Made by a program: the position numbers and the translations under genes. A DNA stretch of 64,000 nt from Panorpa germanica. Lineage: Eukaryota; Arthropoda; Insecta; Mecoptera; Panorpidae. The notes below the pieces were generated by a model. The model saw only the letters and a list, made by a program, of their open reading frames with translations. It had not been told where the DNA came from and did not search any database. Of the stretch, positions 35,076 through 48,123 are shown piece after piece. Numbering within the stretch: position 1 is the first letter of the stretch; every line of letters starts with the position of its first letter. The stretch lies in assembly GCA_963678705.1 (NCBI GenBank), contig OY783220.1, forward strand, positions 13,041,001-13,105,000, given 5' to 3'.

Positions 35076-36028
35076 CACACATCTAGCTATTCGTGAAGTA
35101 GAGTCACAAACATTAGGCAATGATTATCATTTAACGGTGTTAGATTGATAGTAGTACCAAAACGAAACCAACAAGATGACTCATTTTAGTTTTTAAACAT
35201 TTTTCTAAAGTTGCTCATTTACACCATAGCTGAATGTCAAATATGTGTTCCGCTGAAGGCTAAATGAAATTTAAAATATGGCGGTAAATTTTGAACTACA
35301 TGCTGCGTATGTGGTTACGTTCATTGTAAGTCGCCACGTAGGATAGGGATACAAATAAAATGTCACCGAAACGTCCAACTTCTTCAGCGCGTGTGGTGTT
35401 CTGCAATATACGTACCCATTAATTTATACGACGGCAAAATGTAACATGCCAGCAGACGAATATTTCATTAACGTTTAACAAGAGACGTTGTTGCGTGGGG
35501 GTGACAACGAGGGAGGAGGGTTAGAGGGTGGCTTTAGTTGCTACTGGAAGTGAAATAATTAAAAGTTATTAAATAAGAACAACTTAAATAATGGAAGTTA
35601 TATAATTTCAATGTGACAAGTCTTTATACTTTCAAGTTTGGAAAATAATTTTGGGAAATCTAATACGAGTATATAAAGAGAAATAATGTTCGTTCTGCGT
35701 TTATTACTGTTGGTACGAGTATATGAATCATATAATTTGCTTAATGGGGTTCGTAATGGAAATGTCAGATTTGTTTAGTTTTCTGTTAATTGTGGAAGAC
35801 TCTCCTTTATACAGTCCTCGGCTAAAAGCGCTCTTAAATGTTTTACTGTTATGTCACTTCAGTGTTTTTCTCACGACCTTGATCATATCTTCCGAATTTA
35901 TTTCACGTAAACGCTGTTAGTGACATCTACAAATCTGCAAATAATCATTGAAAACTTTGATCAGTAGAACAGACCCTTTTAAATTCGTTTTTGATAATTT
36001 TCTGTAATTAAAAAAGCAAATTTATTAT

Positions 36029-36415
36029 TCACATATTAATTTTATACAGGTAAGCTGCAGATTTACAATGATTACTTTCGATTCTGATTATAGTTGATAT
36101 AATTTTGCTGAACTCATTTCTAAACCATCTTTTATTACTTAAATTTGACTGACTTTTGTTAATGAAATCTTGGTTTCTCTTGATTATATTAAAAAAATCA
36201 CATGAAGGTAATTTCACTTTCATCTCAATTTTCAAATATATTGATTCCTTTGCCAATTTATCCGCAATTTCATTTTCTCTTATTCTACAATGTCCTGGTA
36301 TCCACATAAATTTTATGGTAATATTTTTATTTATTATATTGAAATACAGCTCTTTAATTTTGCATGTCAAAATATCATTATTTGATTTGTGATCATTAAA
36401 ACAAGATATATTTAC
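36029..36415 (-). mobile_element. LINE fragment with RNase H domain (I/R1-like clade)
   Basis: The minus-strand translation contains FMWIPGHCRIRENEIADKLA, the RNase H motif (W-P-G-H...N-E-x-A-D) found in I-type non-LTR retrotransposons, and then ESNHCKSAAYLYKIN before a stop. It lacks the reverse transcriptase and the 3' tail. The end matches the start of the LINE remnant at 50867 (HCKTPAHQYKIN), so both are likely from one family. Confidence 0.8.
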
Positions 36416-37827
36416 ATACAGTTTTATATGTATAACGACTGCGCTTGTATAGACATCGACAAAAGCTTTTGTTATTTAGCTATAAATCGCCCCACTCGAA
36501 CTATTCACGACAATGTTCTTAAACACCTTATACTCTCTATGAAATATTTCCTTGAAAGATATTCAAAATTGTGTAAAGCAGTTATATTTATGTAAATACT
36601 TTTGCAGTACTGACATATCTTACACATGCCATGAAAGTTATTAGCGACCTTGTCCCAGATGTTAAAAGTTGAAGCTTAAAGCTCCCCTGAAGCTTTTATA
36701 CTTACATATATAAAAACCATGTTCACTTGTTAAATAATTTGATACTTTGTCTTACACGCGTTTTTCTAATATCATTAGTGTTAAATGTTTACGTATTGCA
36801 TATGTATCTCCAAAGTTTTTATAACAACCAAAAAGCTCTTTAACCAGTGGTGTAGTGTACAGTACGTTGAAATCTGTTATTTGTTCTACACAAGCAATTT
36901 CGTTTAGTATAGGTATTTGTAAAAGAAAACCTTGCTACCATAGGACTAATGTTATATGTTGGAAATTTAGGGGGTAGTGCGGAAAAGGGGATGAAAGTTG
37001 CGGTCCTCATAAAACTAAATAGCCGGATCGTGACACTTTGGTCTTTTTATTCAATTTGTTGTTGTTATTTTTATTAAGGGTTGAAACGGCTTGAGTGTAA
37101 TCGAGCGCCATACGTTCTGCAATGCATGTTTTCTATTTTGATTTCGTTATTTGTTGAATATCCTAATGTATCCTAGAATAAGCAAAGACTATCACATATA
37201 TTTATAAGTTTTGAGGTCAAGCATGTTTGGTTTGATGGAAAATATCTTAATTTTATAATTGAAATTAAATTAAAGTCCTGTTCATTCAGCGTGACTCCGT
37301 GATATTACGGGTATGATATCTTCTATTTTGAATTCAGTTTATAATTGAAAATGATATCATTTTTTCATTCGCTGAAAGTACAATGCAATTATCGACAGAT
37401 TTCCATAAGCCGTGCGATTGGAAATGAATTCCGCGCTGTCGATGTTTCCAATTATTCCAATAATTGATTTATGAATTAAATATTCCTATATAATACCCTG
37501 TAGAAATTTTTATCTAATAATAATAACTACTTTAAATTGTATATCAGAATGAAAAATATATTTTTTAAGTTTTTAGGTTAGTAACTATGGTAAAAGAAAA
37601 TTGCTTTGAGCAGTTTCGTGCGTGGTTTCATTCACAGTCTAATCTCTCGTCTGTTTAGACGTCCATACGTTGTCAACGAGCCCATCACGCAGCATAGTAC
37701 AATTTCACACAACTTCCTGTTTTTTAATCTATTTTAATATTTGTTATTTAAAGAATTTGTAACTGTATTAAGAGGGCGGTTAGTTAAAAACTCTATTCTT
37801 CTAACAACTAAGTGCTATTAAGAAAAC

Positions 37828-38083
37828 TGCCCAGTAAACAATTTGATGAATTGTTCTGTTTTGTGACGTTTCTATCACTATTGCACTTCTATTATAGTTC
37901 GCATCAATTTTATTTTCATTGTATTCCGACAGGTGGAGTGGCTTCGCTATTTGTAACCGATAAAATAGACATTTCATATGAACGATTGTGAGAAACTAAA
38001 CTGTGAAGGAACTCTTTCATGACAAAAAATTCATAAGCATCTCCAATATGATGGCAAATTGACTCTAAAATGTTTACTGGGTA
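37828..38083. mobile_element. CCCAGTAAACA-family MITE, copy D
   Basis: Ends TGCCCAGTAAACA and TGTTTACTGGGTA form a 13-bp inverted repeat with one mismatch. The flanks AAGAAAAC (37820-37827) and AAGAAGAC (38083-38090) are a candidate 8-bp duplication with one mismatch, which would fit a hAT-type element. Non-coding. Confidence 0.8.
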
Positions 38084-39233
38084 AGAAGACAATTAGGTTA
38101 TTCTGGATTTAGCACAACTCTGCCTGTTTAAACATTATTCTTTTTCGAACTAGAAAATGCTTTTCATGCTATATTAATTATTGTCAAAAACAAATCTAAA
38201 AATAGCATATAACAAACCTATTAAGAAGTCTAACCCCTTAAGTGTCTATAGTTTATAAAACAGACGCGTGATGGTGTTATTAATAGTAATGCGTTGGTAA
38301 AAATATGAACCCTACAGTTACATGACGTTTGCAAGTTTTAAACACGACTACAGATAACACTCTCGTACCCGTTCAAGTCATTCATCAAGCGCTAAGAATA
38401 CTTGAGATTAAAAACGATATAAAATAATAAAAATTTTAATCGATACCCTAATTTTTTTACCGTATAGAATGACCTTTACTGCAGTTGGCTCACCTGGTGC
38501 TAAAACCGCTATTGTTGGTATCAGTGATCAGCTATATTGTTCGTAATGAAGTTGGTTATAAAACTAGCGCATAATTATTACCAAGGAGTAACGGAGGGAG
38601 TGAGAAACGGGGTTATATTACCCTTAATTATATGGTCATGTAACAAGAGATTGTACGATTTACTCGGTGCTATAAAATTGTTGCAATTTATTTTATATAA
38701 GGGAAGTATTTACCCTACATTCTATATATATGATATACATACACAAATTAATTAATTAAGGGCACTCTATATTAGTTCTATTTTAGAATTAGATATGTAT
38801 TTAGGCTAACAGTTCTTTAAAATAACTTAACTTTGAAATTATCGGAATGGTTTCACCTGTGGAAGCTTATCTCAAAGGTCAACAGACAAAATTGAGTAGG
38901 TTTCAGAAGGTTTAATTGAGGTAAAAAGTTAAATGCATTTTGGTAACTGATAGCATGAGTATAACTGCGATTTAACGAATGTTTGCAAGGTAAACAATCA
39001 TATCTTCCGGTGGTGACTACTAAACAACACCCCATATATTTTATATGAATGTTGCAATTGTTTTGTCTCTTGATTAAACAAAACTGAACGATTCTATTTA
39101 CTTGTATACGCAATTATCATAATAAATATTGATAATGGCGTCAGTTGTTTGAGAAAAGGAATTTCACACTCTGGTAAACTGATTATCACAAACAAAAATA
39201 TTGTTAACAAAACACGAAAACAGCGAGATAAAG

Positions 39234-39977
39234 CAGTAGCGGATTCAAAATGATGGAGGTCTTAGGCGCAGAAGTAAATGTTAGGTTTGAATTCACATTG
39301 AGCAAAGTTGGCCTATTGGAAATACCTAACTATAACTAATAAAATAAAAGATATAAAAGGTTATGGGAAAATAATGTGCCTCAGTACCTTATAGAAAAAG
39401 ACATAAAACACATAAGAAGAACAGCAAGGTTTAGATTGAGAAATGAGGAAAAAGGAAACAGATACTGGGAAAAGAGTGAGGAAAGAAAGTGTAGAGTGTG
39501 CGGAGCGGAGGACGAAACACTGGAGCACATTAAGTTTGAGTGTAAGGAAAAAGTAGCGAGCGAAAGGAATATTGGCCAGCTATTAAAGGGAGGCAGTGAA
39601 GGAAAGAGGTGGATGCCGGAAATAGTAAGAAGGAAAATGAAGGAAGAGGGTCAAGAGAAGAAGAAGCAGAAAGTACTTTTGGAAATAAAAAGGTCTAGAA
39701 TAATGTAAATTTAATTGTAAGTTGAAGTATATGAAATGTATTAAGAATGTAGATTGTAAAGCCGAAAGGCGAACAATAAACAATTAATAATAATATTAAA
39801 ATAACATTAGAGTTACTGAATATATAACACTTTTACTCTGGAAATGTTTAGAAAGGAATGTAAATGATCCTACATAAATTAAAAGAATTAGAATATAGTG
39901 ATTTATTAATTGATTTAGAGGGCTGTCAATTTAGCTTGGGGGCCCTTCGTGCACCTGTGTTTTAATCCGCCACTGAA
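39234..39977. mobile_element. Probable hAT-type element carrying a LINE insertion
   Basis: The left end CAGTAGCGGATTCAAAA and right end TTTTAATCCGCCACTG are inverted repeats of hAT style. Target duplication is unclear (AGCGAGA occurs near both ends but not at matching offsets). The interior is largely filled by the LINE at 39358-39800. Confidence 0.55.
39358..39800 (+). mobile_element. LINE 3' end with CCHC zinc knuckle
   Basis: A frame at 39376-39708 encodes a basic, Lys/Glu-rich C-terminus with CRVCGAEDETLEHIKFEC, the C-x2-C-x(7-8)-H-x4-C knuckle seen after the reverse transcriptase of several insect LINE clades. A 3' tail of TAA/AAT repeats follows. It matches the copy at 59358-59859. The 5' part, including all of the reverse transcriptase, is missing. 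Confidence 0.8.
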
Positions 39978-40836
39978 GCGAGACGGAGGTGATTAGAACG
40001 AAGATGTTATATTATTTTATTTGGTGGGTTTATTAACAAACTGGTGCGTAATTATTATCAAAATATGTACATTACACTCGAAGATGAATGTTTAATTTGA
40101 TGGTATACAAACAAAGTTTTAAAACAAAGCACAAGCCTCTCTCTCTCACTCTGCTAAGTATTTTCGCTTATTTCGCTTCATTGATTCCTAGTGGTACTAA
40201 ATTGAACTAAGCAACAGTAATCTCAATACGTTTTGCTTGTTTACTCTACCCAGTAATGAAACTTTGAATCCTTCATCAGCCAGCCAAGTGTATCTGCCTG
40301 CATCCGGTCTATAACCACCGTCGAAGCACTTGGTCCAGCTAAGCTTTCTAAGCGGATGGAGCTCCTAGAAATTAATTGTCAGTCTCTAATTGTAGCAGAC
40401 GAGACCATGGAATGTGTAACACAATTTAAATGTGTGTTTGTATACGAAACTGAATATTGAACATGTTGGACAATGTTTAATAGGTTGCTGCATGCTAGGC
40501 GTTTGCTGATATTGTTGGGTTTATATTAATAAAGCTGGAATGAGAGGATCATTGCGTAAGGACTATGAGTATTAGAAAATTTTAGACATGAAATGAAGGA
40601 ACGTAAACGACAGGGGCACGTGTTTGTGAGAATTCAGTCATTGTGAATGCGAAGTTTAACACTCGCTAGCTTACATACAGTCTTACATTTTCTAACTGGG
40701 TACTCCGCGATAGAAATCTCACGCCAATGTTAATGTCTTCTACAAAAAGTGTGTGTTGCAAAGTTTAGTCCGCAGAGACTAACAAGGAGGATAAAAATAA
40801 AAATGTTCTATGTGTTTTAATGCAGTAGTAAAACAT

Positions 40837-41187
40837 ATCTTCTTCTTCTTCAGTGGCTCGACAGCCCTGGGTGGGCCCTGGCCTTCTCAAGAATTTTTTT
40901 CCGAATGATTTAATTACTTGAGATTTCGTAACAAGGTTTTTTCACGGGGTGGAGTTGTTAGCAACCCCCAGCCTGGAGGACCAGTCCCCTGATATAATCC
41001 CCAGGGGCAGGGTGCCCGGCTATACCCCCAGGCACTGGGTACCCATTTTAGTCGCCTCTTACGACATGCATGAGCAACATTGGGACTATTCTTTCACACC
41101 CGGTCACCACTCGGGAATTATAACCAAAACCCAGATAATATCTGGCCCGGGGATCGAACCCGAGGACATAGTAGTCAGAGTCAAGTA
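40837..41187 (-). mobile_element. tRNA-derived SINE, near full length
   Basis: Flanked by the 10-bp duplication AGTAAAACAT (40827-40836 and 41188-41197). On the minus strand the head contains a B box (GGGTTCGATCCCC) preceded by TTGACTCTGACTACTATG, as in tRNA-like SINE heads. The body contains GTCGTAAGAGGCGACTAA and the 3' end is GAA repeats. The plus-strand open frame is a by-product. Confidence 0.92.
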
Positions 41188-41661
41188 AGTAAAACATTTC
41201 ACACTATCTAAAAACATGTACAAAACATATTTATTTTCTTGCAAAACTTTACTTTGTGTTTAAACACAGGAAGCAGTATTGTACTTGTCATCTTCACACG
41301 TACTCAAAACAAGTGTTTTAAGAATTCTCCTTTTCCTTATCTCCGGATATTACACATACTTGTACATTTGCTACAGAACTTAAAACATATGTAGGAGTAT
41401 GCCACTTTACTTCCGCGTCTCGGCCCAACTTCTGAGATATCAGGACGGCAACATCCGATGCATGAGAATAAAGTTATGGACACAAGTCTACCAACAGCCG
41501 CGCCGGGTTTTGAATTTCATGTGTATGTATATTTAAATGTTTGAATACAATATCCAAGTAATAAAAACTTTCGAAATGTTTGATTTGAGAAATAATTGGG
41601 CATTTGAGCTTCTGATAGTCAACTTTATTAATATACAACGCAATTTTATATAAATGCAAAC

Positions 41662-42131
41662 TAATGATTTATAAAACGATACTGAAACCTGTCTGGACTT
41701 ACGGCATTGAACTCTGGGGAACATCTAGTGTTTTAAACATAGAAATACTGGAAAGATTGTAGACAAGGACAGTAAGAACCATTATGGATATCCTGTGGTT
41801 CATAAGCAACAAATTCATCAACCATGACTTCGCCATTTAAACTGTGAAAGAAGAAATTAACAAATTCAGCCAAAGATACCAGCAGCGACTAAACAATCAT
41901 CCAAATTATCTAGCTGTGAATTTACTAGATAAACATACGTCTGGCTTTAAAGGAGTGAAAAAACATAGTGTGTTAAAGCTACCACAACGTTTTTAATTGT
42001 CATTCATAGGTATAGCCGTCACTGGACGACTATTTCTCATCTAGGTTAATTTTCTTTTTTAGCATAGGTACTTATAGTAACAGATTGTAACGTGGCATAT
42101 AAAATAAAAACAAAAAAAAATAAAAAAAAAT
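41662..42131 (+). mobile_element. Jockey-clade LINE 3' fragment
   Basis: Translation gives LIYKTILKPVWTYGIELWG followed by VRTIMDILWFISN, INHDFAI and NNHPNYLAVNLLD, the C-terminal end of the Jockey-type reverse transcriptase. The frame is interrupted by at least two stops. A short 3' UTR ends in an A-rich tail at about 42107-42130. The 5' end is truncated. Confidence 0.85.
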
Positions 42132-43100
42132 TATTGTTTTAGTTAGGTGAGGTATCTAATACAAAATGTCGTTCGAGAGAGATGCAAGGCAAAGGTTTAC
42201 CACCTCTGTTCTAATCTACATGGTTTTGTATCTGGTTTCGTTACTATGTAATAAATATATGTTTAGCCGTTAGCATTGGGCCCTGGAAGGGGGCGGCATG
42301 TATTAGCGGGCTACTAGCAACATGTGGGGCTTCACCACTGCTGTTGGAATTTCTAATGGTTTTGTGCATCTGCAATATATTATCTAACGAAACTATTATT
42401 GAACATACAAATACAAATCGTAATTTATAATCTATTTACAGAAAGTTCGATCTGTTTACATAACATTTATGATTTATATTACGCTTGCAGTGTGCTATTA
42501 ACCGATTCACGATCGAAAAATAATTTACAAATATTATATTTTCATCTTGTGAAATTTTATCTCCAAGTTATAGCTCTAACCCATTTAAATGTTCTTAAGT
42601 AGTAGGATAACTGATAGGGTGTTAAAAGGGATGATAAGTGCCAACTAATTGAGATATTGTTTGCTTAAAATACAACCCGGAACCCACAAAATTCACCCCC
42701 GTAACCTTTTATGGTGTTACTTCGTCTTAATATCAGAAGAATTGACACCAAACCACATTCCGCCGGTTCAGAAGGGATCGGGTGACAAAATTATGTCGCT
42801 GATAACTTATTATGGTGTTTAATACTCAAATATAATTTAATTATGCCATAAAAGCTTTACCGAGAAACTCCATTCGGAAATACAACACTTGATAAGAAAG
42901 TACATACTCGTCAAAGATCTTTGTCCATCTGTTTTATAATCGGAATTACAATTTAATTAATTTTATTTAAACAATACCTTATATACATTAAGATATATTA
43001 TGTTTAGTGTGAAAATTTTTGCATCCATTCAAAATATACATGATAGATTTTATATACATATACTTTTTTTAGTAATGTAATGGCGTATGTTCAATAAAAC
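42132..43100. other. Intergenic, nothing recognised
   Basis: A+T-rich single-copy-looking sequence after the Jockey remnant. Open frames are short. No RNA gene or repeat pair seen. Confidence 0.4.
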
Positions 43101-43109
43101 ACGAACAAA

Positions 43110-43456
43110 AACACCAATGTTTACACCAAAGAGACAGCTCTTAAAACATTTTTGTCTTTTGTTGCTGTTTTAGTAAACAAAACACATTACCATCTGGAGT
43201 CAAAGGAGATCAAATGAAAACACGTTTGTTGTTGTTTTTTAGTTTGCTTGGTTTGAACACGCAGTTTTGTTTTTTGTGAACATTTGCGCTTGTTAGTTGT
43301 TGTTTATCATGTTTATAATTTTTATGGGACACACAGAAAGACACTAAACACAAGTTCTGTGTAAACAGTCTGTTTTCGAAAAACGGAACTGTTTTAATAT
43401 AAAACAAAACATGTTTTTGTTTGTTTTTTAACAACAAAACTGTCTTTTTGGTGTGA
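43110..43456. mobile_element. Probable MITE with 25-bp inverted ends
   Basis: The left end around CACCAATGTTTACACCAAAG-AGACAG and the right end CTGTCTTTTTGGTGTGAAAC-CAGCG are inverted relatives. The interior is rich in TTGTTTT runs and has no coding frame. No target duplication identified, so family is not assigned. Confidence 0.5.
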
Positions 43457-43773
43457 AACCAGCGTAAGTGCTTTGCTTTGTGAATGTCACTACTTCCTAT
43501 TGTGCATTTTATATATTTAATGGATTTAATTTTATACTATTTTACAAATGAGTCCGCAGGTTTGATGAAATGACTCCGCTGGTCGTGTTAAGGCTGTATT
43601 GTATCTAAATATCTCTAAATTAGAAGTAACAATAGAAATAAAATCACACCTAATATTATTTTATTGTTATAATAATTTTATTCGGAAATATTCGTGTAAT
43701 TTCGTATGCTCCAAGGAATAAACGAAAGAATATTCAAAGCACATTTGAACTGTTCAATGTTGCGGCGTTTGTT

Positions 43774-43826
43774 CCACCATACGCCGTTCGCCATACGCCA
43801 TACGCCGTTCGCCGTTGAACGGTTCT
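43774..43826. repeat. Short tandem repeat CATACGCC / GTTCGC
   Basis: Alternating CATACGCC and GTTCGC units form a CG-rich patch of about 50 bp. TTCAGTT (initiator-like, about 43845) and a CG-rich stretch follow, so it may belong to a promoter-like island. Confidence 0.6.
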
Positions 43827-44562
43827 GACGTTCTAAGTTCATATTCAGTTCTCGGCGCGTGTTTCACCCGTGCAGTTGCCTCGAACGGATCGCACTATGG
43901 GACATAAATGATAGTCCATAAACGATGCTCTTTTGAACTTTAATTTGATTTATGTCTACGACAAATCTAATTGGTCTTCGGAGAGTTTATTTCTTAAATT
44001 GCACAAATTTTAAAAGTGCAGTAGAATTGAATAAAATGTTGTTTCTAAATTTAGTTTTGTTAGTGGTTGAAGCTTAATGGACGATAAACTAAGTAGAAGA
44101 ATAATCAAAACTTGGAATAAAGTCGTCTGTTCATATTAAGGTAAAGATAATTTTAAAGGTTTAAATAAAAAAAAAATAATCGATTAATTTTTAACAGGTG
44201 CTTTATAAAATTAAAAATAATTATGTACAGCATGCGTGTGCGCCGGCCTTTTGTTTTAAAATTCACTACAATTACATTTATCCATTATTTTCCTTTCAAA
44301 TTTATTTAACGTCGGGTTATTTTCGAAACTGAGTCCTATCCCAAACGATCTCTTATTATCTAGGCAGTTTGTAGCCTCATATATATACCCTCAACATCGA
44401 ACAGCAGTCTGGTGTCAAACATAAATGCTCTAGGTTGCTTAATGTACTTTTAATAAATTAGTAAATGCTCAAAAACCCTCTAATATTTTTCTTAATTAGT
44501 AAATTAGTAAATAAACGAAAATTTCGCATCAAATTTTATGTAATTTTTTTGACGAAAATTTA

Positions 44563-44874
44563 ATTAAGATGAAACGAAACTTGGCCATTTTTGATTCGTG
44601 AAATATAGATGGCGATACTATACAGCAGGTTAAATATTATCAAAAAAAACCATGTTTCTTTATGTTTAAATCGTTTTATGTATAAGTAACTATAAACGCG
44701 AATCAAAATCTAAAGCTGCAATTAGTTAGATGAATAACGAATGAGTTGGAACCGCAAAAATAAGTTTTGAAAATGAATATTGATATATTTTCTAGTTAGA
44801 TTCCAATTTTTATATGACTGGTAACATTTCTAAGGGTTTATCATAAATTTTATAACCTTTATTATAAAATTTTC
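44563..44874. repeat. Paired repeat family 44563/47791, copy 1
   Basis: About 310 bp matching 47791-48123 in the same orientation. It contains an inverted pair TTTGATTCGTG and CGCGAATCAAAA about 105 bp apart, so it can fold. Flanked by ACGAAAATTT and AAATTTTCGC, possibly the outer ends. Non-coding. Confidence 0.8.
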
Positions 44875-47790
44875 GCTTACTGTGACGCCGTATCAAAAGT
44901 TAAGAATACAAAAACGATAAACGACGGTAATATCTCAGATAGAAAATACAAAGCAATGTAACACTTTACACGGAACTTGCATCGCAAGACAACTGCTATA
45001 TTAGAAGTTGAAATTGAACTTTGGAATTAGCTTGTGGCAAACTAGCTTTCTTATTACTAATTAGTAATGTTAGTTAATCTATTACTACGTGCTTAAATAC
45101 ATGTTAAATATGCCCTTAAGCAAGTGTCTAATTACAATTTAAATAAAGAACACTTTTAATTATAAATGAGGCTTAAAACTTAACCTTACTTAATTGATGT
45201 AAATTGTAGGCATTATTTATAATTACACACATACATACATACTCGTACATGTTGTAATTACCGGCATGTGTGATGTGGGCAACTTACTTAGCTTTGCTAC
45301 GCGTCCGTAGAACTCGGTGGAGATGCTACACAGATCGTAGCTTATCTGCGCGTTGCTTAAGGCTACGGGGGAACAGTCATTTTGAATTTGAATAGTAACA
45401 GGATGATATTTCTATTAATAATACATTAAAGGACAAGGTAAATGTACAAATAGCTTCTTCATTATATCTGTGGCTTGAAGCTAAAAGCGCTAATGTCGAA
45501 ATGAACTTTGGCTAAAACATAGAACCAGTGATTACGTGTTTTATGTTTTAAAAATGTAATATTTTAAATAAATAAATGATATCGGCCATTTTAGTGCGAA
45601 GCCGTCGATATATTATATATTAATAGAATACAGTAGGTTCGTCAATTGCAGCTAAATTTTTTTATTTATATTTTAAGTTAATGTAGAAAACAATACATTA
45701 AATTTTCTTTTAAACTGGCAGAAATGATGCTTGCATTGAGGGTGTTGCATGTTGCACGAATGTTCACGCTAAACAAATTCCATTTGGAATATATATTTTC
45801 AAGTAGGACCTTTTTAAGAGTGTTGCTTTTAATAGTTATGAAACATATTTACAAATCGTACATTTATATCGTGTGTGTATAGGCTCAGAATGTGCCTTTG
45901 CATTCTTATCTAGAGCGACTTATCTCTGAAATTTCAGTCATAATTATATCAACGTTCGATAATCTATAGCTCATTAAGGAGAGGTTTCCGTATTACACGA
46001 TTATACAGAATTTTGAGGAAAATTGAATCACGTTTAGGTTTTTACTCATATTTGATTAATAAAAAGCAATTAAAGTTTAGAAATTTAGTCTAATTAAGAA
46101 AAAAAATGTTAATTTCATTAGCAAATATGAGAATGATCGATCGATAAAAAATATAATTAAAAAAACTTTTTCTTTTAAAGCATTGTGTCTATTAACTTTT
46201 GAGATAACAATATTAAAAAAAAGTTTTTAAATGATTTATATTGAAACTTTCCAAACAAAGCTAGCCTTACTAAACTACATATACAAGCAGTGTCGGATTT
46301 TCCTATGGCCGAGGCCCTGAAATATATAAATATCTTTTTGTTTCATGGATGCTCTTCGAATTATTTGATCCTGTCTTTGTTTTATCCCACGGGAATTGGT
46401 ATCCAACTGTCTGTGGTTTTTATTTTCGATTGGATCATAGTGTTTACGCGTGGATCATGATAAAATATTTACGAAATAGAGAAAGTTCTTGTTGTACTCA
46501 GTTCGAAGGGCAGTGAAGGTCGTTACGAGGCTTAAGGTACATGTGCACGTGGTACGGCCTTGCTCATTGCTTAATATTACCTAATCTTGTTCTAATTTGA
46601 ATGTATAATTACTATAAGAATCCGTAACACAGTGCTTCTAAACATTTTTGAAGGTGTTAACACTTGTGATTATCAGAAAATTTACAAAAAATGAATTTTG
46701 TGACACCCTGTTTCCATTCGATTAACTGTCTATATAATAACTGAAAAGTATGAAATTTCGAAAATGTTCAGTTTGTAAAGTATTTAACAGAGGGTGGACT
46801 ACCCTATGTGAGCCTTAAAATCTAATAATCCTCAAAGAATTTATAATTGGAAATATGAAAACTTTTTTTAAAAGTTTACTTGAAAACAGTTGGAAAACAA
46901 TTTCTCTTTTAAGTAAAATATAGATGTTTATGTTCTGCCGCTAATTCAGAAAATTATGGGCTCTCTTAATATATTTAAAGTGATATTTAAGTGTACTGGT
47001 ATAACACACAGGAAAAACAAAACTGTTACTTCAATTAAATAAAAAATAGGCATTTTTAGTGAACTCTAATTCGTAATGAATCCAAAAAATGAACTTGAGT
47101 TAACAATGAGATCATTTTTAATTCACTAAAACCTGAAGTTGCATTCCAGGTTATTATTTAGTGCAGGTGTTCACAAATCAATACCCGTTGAGTCATGTTC
47201 TTTCAAAACCTCAATGTGAATAGAGTCGGATGTTGTGTAAATAGAGACTAGCTACAATACTCCGTGCATAGATTTGTAAATAACATAAAATAATCTTCAA
47301 TCAATGAAGTATGAAACGAACGTCAAAATAAATAACACGTTTTATTGCTTCGTTAAAGAATTTCGTATTAAAATGATGAACGATTTAAACGACTTTGTTA
47401 AAATAATAATAAAGAAATAAATTATAAGAAAATTAGTAATATATAATAATGTACAATAATTTGTTTAACCAATTAAAAATTTAAATATTCAACGTCCCAC
47501 TTAACTTAAAATTGTTATGAAATAAATAGCTGCGTTGAAATAAATTTGTTTACATTGGTAGAAACGCGGGTGGGTGGTCGACCGGCGTAATGGTAGTAAC
47601 TCTACCAGAATCTTATTAGAATTATAATCGGCTTAATACTGTCTTCCGTAAATAATTCGGTTGGCAACCCTAAAATAATGTAGTAGACGTAAAAGAAACC
47701 TTAAAGGGTCATTCACACCTACTGAGTGTTATCTTTTAACCTTACAGATAATTTCGGCTTGTGAAGTATAAAGGAATAGAAATAATTTAT
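44875..47790. other. Intergenic, mostly featureless
   Basis: A+T-rich. A possible truncated hAT terminus CAGTGTCGGATTTTCC lies near 46291 without a partner. No coding exon supported. Confidence 0.4.
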
Positions 47791-48123
47791 ATTAAGATAA
47801 AACGATACTTGGCCATTTTTGATTCGCGAAATATAGATGGCGAAACTATACAGCAGGTTAAATATTATCAAAAAAATCATGTTTTTTTATGTTTAAATCG
47901 TTTTATGTAAGTAACTATAAACGCGAATCAAAATCTAAAGCTACAATTAGTTAGATGAATAACGTATCTACATTTTAAGCTTTCTTCCACTGACTTTTAA
48001 TGAGTTGGAACCGCAAGAATAAGTTTTGAAAATGAATATTGCTATATTTTCTAGTTAAATTCCAATTTCTATATGACTGGTAACATTTCTTAGGGTTTGT
48101 CATAAATTTTATAACCTTTATTA
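47791..48123. repeat. Paired repeat family 44563/47791, copy 2
   Basis: Same element as 44563-44874 with an extra stretch of about 35-40 bp in the middle (TCTACATTTTAAGCTTTCTT). It keeps the internal inverted pair TTTGATTCGCG / CGCGAATCAAAA. Confidence 0.8.

Noticed and set aside
43210-43437. 75-codon minus-strand frame rich in Lys/Asn
   Set aside because: Lies within an inverted-repeat element of TTGTTTT composition; no family resemblance.
46289-46320. Possible hAT terminus CAGTGTCGGATTTTCC
   Set aside because: No inverted partner end or target duplication found nearby.
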